A DNA stretch of 64,000 bases from NCBI GenBank assembly GCA_963920705.1, contig OY987236.1:13654886-13718885 (forward strand), in the 5' to 3' direction. Shown here piece by piece: positions 57,341 through 64,000 of this stretch; position 1 is the stretch's first letter; every line of letters begins with the position of its first letter. A program made the translations under genes and the position numbers. The notes beneath the pieces were generated by a model. That model did no database searches and was not told the origin of the DNA. It was given only the letters and a program-made list of their open reading frames with translations. This stretch comes from Odiellus spinosus (Eukaryota; Arthropoda; Arachnida; Opiliones; Phalangiidae).

Positions 57341-58271
57341 TTCATGGCCATCACGCACGGTTACTTCGATTAATATAGCCCTTCGAAAGGTTTATATAGT
57401 ATCTTTTTGGAACGTATGCAAATTAGCCTCATGGGGTGATTTTGTTTGATATTGTTTAGGGAAATGAAACGCAATATTAATTTATATTATAATTAAAAAT
57501 ATTAAAATGGTTCATCTTAATCTAATTAATTAGAAAGTCGAAAAATTAATTTAAAATTCGAGATAGTTTAGAAGTTATTTGAGAATTTATGCAAAAATTT
57601 AAAGAAATTTGACCGATTAATGGCAGTTTTAGTTGGCAGCATGCGCCTAAGCTATTTTCCATATATATCATTTACTCGAAAAAGCAAAGGTATAACGGGC
57701 AGTATAGTCTTATCTCTGGTGCAAACTTGGGGTGGATTGAAGAACTTAAACAAAGGTGCGTTTACACGGGTATGGAAGATTGAAACAACATAATTTAGAT
57801 AAGAGATAAGACAATAATAACTTCGATTATACTCGGTGAATTTTTAACCAGTTCAAGGGGAATTGGTGTATAAGATTTGAAGCTGAGGCGGATTTATGCA
57901 TAATGTTAAACCACTTAAGAAAAATGATAGTCGTGAAAACTCTCCTCGAACAGAAGTAGAGTAGGTTTCCAGTGTATTTGTGACACGTGTAAAATCGAGT
58001 TCGCCAGCACGCGAGTATGTGTAGACCACTAAATTTGAAGTCGGAAACCTCTTTACGCATGGAAAATATCAATGTGATTTTTTTTATATTCTTGGGAGAA
58101 TCAGCTTCATGTATGGGGAAATATCGTAATCTTCTGGCAAACTTGCAAACAGTGGCGTATTTGGTTTTAATTACTGGCACGGATTTTCAAATTAATTTTT
58201 TTATAATTTTCGCGCGTTTCGCAAATGTATTTCGTGCGAAATTGTGTACATGCGCAGAGCGAACCAGGTTA
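57341..58271. other. Unassigned stretch with a G fragment
   Basis: TGCATAATGTTAAACCACTT at about 57896-57915 matches the left part of G near 62190. The 117-codon minus frame at 57827-58180 overlaps it and has no motif. Confidence 0.3.
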
Positions 58272-58857
58272 ACGCGGATACACACAGACCTGTTTTTACG
58301 CGTTTCACGCTCGTGAACTCATAGAAGTACCATTAGCACGCGCGAGCGAGGTGCAAACCACTCTAGAAAAATTTTGTACACCTGATTCCAGATTCATTTG
58401 ATTGTCAGTGATTCCGAATCAATTCGCGTGATTCCGAATTGATTCGTGATTCGCGTGATTCCGAATCGATTCTCGTGATTCCGAATCGATTCGCGTGATT
58501 CCGAATCGATTCGCGTGATTCCGTATCGATTCGCGTGATTCCGTATCGATTCTCGTGATTCCGAATCGATTCGCGTGATTCCGAATCGATTCTCGTGATT
58601 CCGAATCGATTCGCGTGATTCCGAATCGATTCGCGTGATTCCGTATCGATTCTCCTGATTCCGAATCAATTCGCGTGATTCCGAATCGATTCGCGTGATT
58701 CCGAATCGATTCGCGTGATTCCGTATCGATTCTCCTGATTCCGAATCGATTCGCGTGATTCCATTTAGTTTGTACACCTGATTCCAAGAGTGGTTTGCCC
58801 ATTGCCCCTCGCGCGTGACCGTGAAAAGCGTGAAAATAGGTCTGTGTGAATCCGGCT
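58272..58857. mobile_element. Element L: MITE with an internal minisatellite
   Basis: Inverted ends GCGGATACACACAGACCTG and AGGTCTGTGTGAATCCG, each beside TTA or TTTA, with arms that continue through GCGTTTCACG-like words to AACCACTCT and AGAGTGGTT. Between the arms a direct repeat TTTGTACACCTGATTCCA brackets a 20-bp minisatellite. Possibly a PIF/Harbinger relative. Confidence 0.75.
58410..58763. repeat. Minisatellite inside L, 20-bp unit, about 17 copies
   Basis: The unit GATTCCGAATCGATTCGCGT contains the 10-bp palindrome GAATCGATTC. Variants alternate GAATC with GTATC and CGCGT with CTCGT or CTCCT. The period is exact from 58457 on. Minus-strand frames of 127 and 148 codons (RNHANRFGITRIDSES-type repeats) are its products and not genes. 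Confidence 0.97.
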
Positions 58858-60763
58858 TTAGTCATGCCACAATTAACAATTGACGAACTTTCTTAAACCG
58901 GATTGACATTGAAATTTCTCGTGTTTTAATAGTCATGTATGATATGGTTGACCCAAGAGTGAAATGTAGACAGAGTGAGGAAAAGAATCACGTGATTGGA
59001 TCTCGTGATGACTGCTAGTTTTAGTTTCACACTTTTTCATACATGAATTTAATGTTAATCCCAATTAAGTATAATAGAACCAGGCTTTTAATGCCTACTG
59101 TCGTGTATTTCCGGTAACATTTTATCTAGTGTGGAGTCACGTAAAATGACGTTTGTTTCACAACTTGGTATATTTTTACTCAGGCCTGCCCTGTCAGAAA
59201 AAAAAATATAAAAAATTTATGGTAGGGCCAAAAGAGAAACATCTATTCTTTACTCACAGCATTATCACCAAAAAACGTGTTTTTAGACGTAGGCTTATAA
59301 GGTATCTGTAGGTCGTGTAGCACCAAAAAGCGAAATTGTACGTCACAGTTCGTAGTTTAGCGTGTTATGCGGAAAGCTTATTCGTTAATTGTTTATTGAA
59401 TATGTTTATTTACGGTTATATGACGATACCGAGGTCATAACTTGATTTTGATCAAATATTTTGCCTAATGACGTTACTTGGTCTACAAATACTCTAGTTT
59501 TCTTAACGCCGATATGATTTTACTGAGGGACCTTGACCTTGCTTATCTAAATTTTAATTTATTGAACGTAAAATCGTTTCATTTCTTTTGAAATCTTCGA
59601 CGAAGTTTGTTCTCTAGAGATTTGACTCGTTGAAATTTTAAATTAAGTTTAATTCGTTTGAATACAATTTATTGGTAAGGAAGTAATTTTGAATTTGAAT
59701 CATTTATTTGATGCGTTTATTATTTGTTTGGACATTTTTGGTATATTTTCATTGACCTGAACTCTAATTTTTATTACTGAGTTGTGACTGAAATATTAGT
59801 TTGGAAATCAAAAGGTTTTTTTTTCTGACTCATTTTTCTCTGTAGTAATTTTTTGTTTTCGTAAAAGAGTTATTAATGCCTACTGTCGTTTATTTTCGGT
59901 GATGTTTTAGCTAGTGTGTAGTCACGTAAAATAACGTTTGTTTCACAACTTGTGTTGTATACTGAAGCCATGTATAGGTTCAATTTGATATAACATTTTG
60001 CCTTTTCACGTTACTTGGTCTACAAATACTCTACAACCGTCAAAATTCTGATATGGTTTTAAAAGAAGAACCTTGACCTTGTGTATTTAATCTCATATCG
60101 AGATTAAATGTTTTTCGCATCTAATTTTAATTGGTTTATCAATATGTTATTTGTATAGATATTTTTTTTAAGATTTTATATTTTTTAGATTAAAATAAAT
60201 TTATTATTCCAGAAGATTTTGTAGAATCTAGTTCTCAGGATTACCGGTGTTGAAAATTTATTTTGCTAATGTTATCTTGATGTCTGTGTTTTCTGCCCGC
60301 TATTTGGTAGTGGTAAGATTAATATTTTTAATTTTAATTAATTGACTTATTTGGCGTTTATTTGATAATTTGCTTTACTTAAATTGTTCGTGTAAGGGCT
60401 ATTTTACATATTACCAAAGATTGCTAATTTCAGTTGTCTTAATTCAGATTTTTTTGGTTTTAATACTGAATTATGGACTGGATTATTTATCTTGAAATCT
60501 ATGTGGTTATATCTTATTTATTTTCCTTTTTTCTCTAGTTAGGTTTGGTTTTAAGTAGAGAATTATTTAGGGTTGTGTTGGTATACTGAAGAAATGCATA
60601 TAGGTTCAATGTGATATAATATTTTGCCTATTTCGCTGTTTCTTCTACTCATCCAATACTCTACATTTCTTTTCATCTTTTATTTTAGGTAGGGTTAGGT
60701 TAGGTTAGATTACCTTAACGTCGGGGTCGGGGAGGTTATATTTTGGTTTCCCAACTTGTATTA
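58858..60763. repeat. Locally duplicated non-coding segment
   Basis: TAATGCCTACTGTCGTGTAT to GTCACGTAAAATGACGTTTG at 59089-59160 recurs at 59873-59945, and ACGTTACTTGGTCTACAAAT with TGACCTTGACCTTG-like words at 59471-59540 recurs at 60008-60080. A third partial block (ATATAGGTTCAATGTGATAT) lies at 60599-60640. Block spacing differs (784 and 537 bp), so copies have gained or lost about 250 bp. Confidence 0.75.
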
Positions 60764-60765
60764 AA

Positions 60766-60840
60766 TTGAGGTTGACAACATTTTTTTTTTTTTTTTTTTT
60801 TTTCGAATGCCTATGGATTATGTTTTCAGTTTTATCTTAA
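60766..60840 (+). mobile_element. Left-end fragment of family H
   Basis: A T run of about 24 followed by TCGAATGCCTATGGATTATG. It shows the undisturbed CCTATGG target used by C2. Confidence 0.65.
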
Positions 60841-60982
60841 AACTGATTTTCTAAATCAAAGGTTGCCCGAGACATTGTAATTGAAGCTAAAATTGCGGAA
60901 TTCGAATATAATTTTTTAATTTCGCAAACAGGATAAATTTTTAGTAGTATGATCGAATAAAATATCTTTACCCGCCCTTTAA

Positions 60983-61576
60983 AGGGAGAATGCAACCTAA
61001 TTTTTTATCGATTCCTTATCATTTAAAAAGGCCTCCCCCACCATTAAAATATTAATCAAATATTAAACTTGAAATAAATTTAAAACTTACCCGGAAACTA
61101 GGCTTAGTGTGATTCATGGAGATACTGAATTGCTTCCGTCAAGGAGGATCAGAGAAGGAGAGGAAATGTGGGGCTGCGTTGAGTTAGAGAGAGAAGAGCC
61201 AACCTCCCACTCGGGTGGAAAGGGGGGATAGGAAATTCTCGAGGTAAACTGTTGTCACGTGGTCGCTAGCTAGCGCGTCTCATAAAGGATTCGTTTTACC
61301 CACGCGACAACATTTTACCACGAAACGTCTCTACCCCCGTTCTCCCAGAGTGGGAGTTTAGGCCGACGCAGTAGGAACCGCGCCGTCCCCACATTTCCTC
61401 TCCTTCTCTGATCCTCCTTGCTTCCGTGTAAGGTCTATCGACCAATGAGCAAAGGCCCGTCGTCCACGAGGCTTACAATCGCGTTCGAACGTTAGTTTTT
61501 TTCACTGGTGGATTAGGCCTATTTACACAATAAGGAATCGATAAAAAATCACTTGTTTTTAGGTTGCATTCTTCCT
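60983..61576. mobile_element. Family A element carrying nested C3
   Basis: TTAA copies at 60979-60982 and 61577-61580. Left arm AGGGAGAATGCAACC and right arm GGTTGCATTCTTCC are present. C3 (61140-61420) sits in the centre. Without C3 and its duplication A is about 306 bp and lacks part of the right inner arm. Confidence 0.92.
61140..61420. mobile_element. MITE C3 nested in A, 7-bp target duplication
   Basis: 281 bp with ends CAAGGAGGATCAGAGAAGGA and its exact complement. Flanked by CTTCCGT (61133-61139, 61421-61427); the A copy at 37840 has the single CCTCCGT at this spot. The ends differ from C1 and C2, but both arms share the differences. Confidence 0.95.
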
Positions 61577-61580
61577 TTAA

Positions 61581-62174
61581 CTACCTAGATATAATTTAGA
61601 ATATGGAAACGCGTTTTAAGTTGAGCATCGTGTACCTCTCTATCCTTCTATACCCTATCTTTTTTAGTTGATAGTAAAATAAAGAAAACCCTGTAATCTC
61701 AAAGTAATGATGCTCAGCTTTTCCCAACTTTACTTTTTTTGAATAGGGGATGAGAGATATGGAGAGAGAGCTTTTCGATAGAGATCTCTATATGATAAGA
61801 AAAATTTAGGCTTATCGATTATGCTTGTATAAGAAAAAAACTTTTCAGTAATACAGTATTTCTTAGAGGTGGTATTTTTAGTGATGGGGTTTGGTTTTTA
61901 AGTTGAAAAAGAGTGTTTTTTTTTTTGTTTTTTTTTTTTCTATTGGAGAGGAACGTGTATCTAGGGATTAAAGGGTATATAATGTAGTAAATCTGATCCC
62001 AAAAGTCTAGAGACCTAAATATGAATCCTCATAAAGTATCATAACGGCTTTTAAGGAATTTGAAATGCAGCTTTTATTTGTTTTTCAATATTCAGTCCTG
62101 AAAATATATATTTATTCATACAATGTTTGTCTTTCTGCCTGATGAACATTTAACGCTAAAGTTTAAATACGATG
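61581..62174. other. Unassigned stretch
   Basis: AAAAGTCTAGAGACCTAA at 62000-62017 resembles AAAAGTCTAGAGACGTAA at 56910-56927, so both may be pieces of one unrecognised repeat. Nothing else. Confidence 0.3.
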
Positions 62175-62400
62175 TTAAGCAAAAAAGCTGAAGCGAACTG
62201 ATACATAATGTTAAACGTCATTAGGGAAAAACTAGTCCATGCAAACTCCGCATGATAGCCAAGGTCTCAGGCGTGAAATGCCGGCCTATTCTCTTAATGT
62301 TAGGACATTTCAAGCGCTTTTAATGGCTGAAATAATATGATTGGCCCGAATTTATATCTAATTTAATAGATTTTTTACCAAACTGTAGGACTCTTCCGGA
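62175..62400 (+). repeat. Family G repeat
   Basis: ATACATAATGTTAAACGTCA, AGTCCATGCAAACTCCG, GGCGTGAAATGCCGGCCTAT, GGACATTTCAAGCGC and ATATGATTGGCCCGAATTTA in order. It extends further left than the other copies. Confidence 0.7.
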
Positions 62401-63034
62401 CTCCAGGTTTTGTTATTCCTCTTTATAAATAAAACAACCATGGAGTCTATTTTTAGAAAACTCAACGTTAATAACCCTCCCTGCTCCGTTAAGCAGGATT
62501 AGGCGCTGATTTTAAAATACAATAAGCTTTGCTTGGCATCTTTAAGGGTTTTTAATTCCTCTTACGTAATTCGATATATTTAAAAAAACTTTTTGCCTTA
62601 CTTAAAATTTTTGCTTAGCTTAAAATGAAAAAGGTTTTGTTGCAGCTAAGATGTTTTCATAAGCTTAAAATATGATTCTTTCAACTAATACTGTTTTCTA
62701 AGAGCATACCTGGAAATTGTTCTTTGTGTATCAAGAAATTGCATCTTCTAAAAACAAAGTTATTAAAAATGTAAGATAAAAAGATGAAACTGGAAAATAC
62801 CCCTTAAAAGGAGGGTGAATAAGAAAATGAAGTGATTTTCATTTTTGTTAATTGAATCATAGAAAATATAATTTCTTCACAATATTTTCTATGATTGAAT
62901 CTGCTTCAAAAAATAATTGTTTTGCCTACAAAAACATTCAGGAAGTGTCTCTGAATTACACAAAAAAAAAAAAAAAAAACAATAATCGGAAACCTTCTAA
63001 ATTTGTCATAGAATTAGGACTCCCAACCCTTCGC
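62401..63034. other. Unassigned stretch
   Basis: An A run lies at 62962-62980. Nothing else recognised. Confidence 0.3.
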
Positions 63035-63038
63035 TTAA

Positions 63039-63112
63039 AGAGAGAATGCATCCTAACAAGTGTTTTTTATCGATTCCTTATCTTTTAAATAATCCTATTC
63101 CACCAGTAAAAA
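63039..63112 (+). mobile_element. Left end of a family A element
   Basis: TTAA then AGAGAGAATGCATCCTAACA, TATCGATTCCTTATC and CCTATTCCACCAGTAAAA. The rest of the element is missing. Confidence 0.8.
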
Positions 63113-63409
63113 AATAATATATTTTTATAATTTTTAAAATATTTTTTAATACTATCATGAATTAACTCAAAAAAAGGTGACAGCGGGTTTTTTTTTTTTT
63201 TTTTTACAAAAGCAAGTTATAATCTATTTTGGTAATTAACTCGTATCGAACTCTTTATCTTTGTTTCTGTAGATTCTGACGTTTCCGGTGAAATTTGACA
63301 TATTGACCTGCACTAGCGAGAGAAGTATAGCTCCATTGTTTGTTTCAATGCGATCACGAAGACCGCGGAAACGTAAAAAGAGTGAAAAAGACGTTGATAA
63401 GTCTGGTTG

Positions 63410-63575
63410 GTTGCCGTGGCTACGTGCAACGCTTAGCGATAATTGACACGCGGCGAGCTTCTCGTCGTCGGAAACGGAAGTCAGCGGCTTGGATCCAGCA
63501 CCCTTTGCCACAAAATAAGCAGCTTTAACAATAGATAAGGAAGACACCATTAAAAAGAATAACCCCACAGAGTCG
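63410..63575 (+). other. X-box-like motif and candidate non-coding first exon
   Basis: GTTGCCGTGGCTAC (63410-63423) differs at one position from an RFX X-box (GTNRCC then RGYAAC). The CpG-rich stretch around it ends at a good donor, GTCGG|GTAAGT (63577 approximately). No ATG-led frame runs into the donor, so any exon here would be 5' UTR. Frames of 62 codons (+) and 110 codons (-) cover the same bases and have no motif. Confidence 0.25.
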
Positions 63576-63579
63576 GGTA

Positions 63580-64000
63580 AGTGTCAAAATGTCGTAATTT
63601 TGTAGAAGATGCATTATTTAAAATGCAACTACTTTACTGAAATAACGTTAATAGTCAATATCGGTTACTATTAACCCCTACATACTATTATTTGCATAAA
63701 AAACCTTCGGTACTCGGTTCCTATATCACCGTAATTGATAGAAATTCATCAATGATATAGCTGCGTATATGCAAATATCGAGTAAATTTTCAATCGTAAG
63801 AAACTAGAACCTTTAAAGACAAATAACTTATATTTTAATTAGGACGGGAAAACCATTTTGTAAAGGATTTTCAATAAGATTTCTATATTATATATTTCCC
63901 CTTGCCAAAACCATTTTTTGGCTATGATTATAATGAGTTGACTTAAAAAAAAAGTAAGTTAAAAAATCCGAAATTTAAGTGCTTTTTTTTAGATATATTT
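63580..64000. other. Unassigned A+T-rich end of window
   Basis: Nothing recognised. If the donor before it is real, this is intron. Confidence 0.3.

Noticed and set aside
58394-58865. Minus-strand frames of 127 and 148 codons with RNHANRFGITRIDSES repeats
   Set aside because: They are translations of the 20-bp minisatellite in two frames and have no gene-like flank.
60687-60709. Short TTAGG-like run (GGGTTAGGTTAGGTTAG)
   Set aside because: Only about three units, far too few to call a telomeric insertion.
63236-63568. 110-codon minus-strand frame starting MGLFFLMVSSLSIVK
   Set aside because: It begins like a signal peptide but has no recognisable domain, no promoter or splice support, and overlaps a likelier plus-strand 5' region.

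Overview
This is eukaryotic, probably metazoan, nuclear DNA. It is A+T-rich (about two thirds A+T by eye), has no long open frame, no rRNA and no convincing tRNA, and is packed with short non-autonomous DNA transposons, fold-back elements and minisatellites. The few promoter-like islands carry metazoan-style motifs (E2F, NRF1-type GCGCATGCGC, CCAAT, CACGTG, CRE) and GT splice donors. I cannot name the species; an A+T-rich invertebrate is my best guess.

Host-gene evidence is thin. A TATA-like box followed by a short ATG exon with a GTGAGT donor lies at 720-940. A promoter plus non-coding first exon near 16.1-16.4 kb is tandemly duplicated at 17.9-18.2 kb. Weaker first-exon candidates lie at 31.25-31.35 kb, 48.03-48.26 kb and 63.4-63.58 kb. 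All are on the + strand. No downstream exon can be assigned with confidence, so the window is best read as intergenic and intronic DNA.

Repeats dominate. Four groups flanked by TTAA can be defined (called A, B, H and U here). A and H are the commonest, and A has inserted at TTAA sites inside H and inside a third element (T). Three families with unrelated ends (C, D and N) leave target duplications of exactly 7 bp, and related copies of the host repeats supply the empty sites. hAT-like families (F, M and perhaps V) leave 8-bp duplications. A 1.45-kb near-perfect palindrome lies at 8.88-10.33 kb. Families E, L, P, O, S, Q, X and W are further inverted-repeat elements, and J and G are dispersed repeats of less certain class.

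By region: 0-8.6 kb has the first exon candidate, a 41-bp minisatellite, MITE D1 and nested E elements. 8.6-12.1 kb has the giant palindrome, M1, H and C1. 12.6-15.6 kb has two minisatellites. 16-20.1 kb is the duplicated promoter segment. 20.5-24.3 kb has D2, fold-back B, N inside G, M2 and the first R array. 26.2-33.4 kb has a TTAA element with a THAP-like start, M3, H with A inserted, and T with A inserted. 36.6-45 kb has the second R array, A copies, J copies and nested E. 45.6-53.1 kb has P, an ORF-bearing G+C-richer stretch, S, M4, A and C2 in H. 55.4-63.1 kb has A copies, a TCTG microsatellite, a MITE containing a 20-bp minisatellite, a locally duplicated segment, and C3 nested in A.
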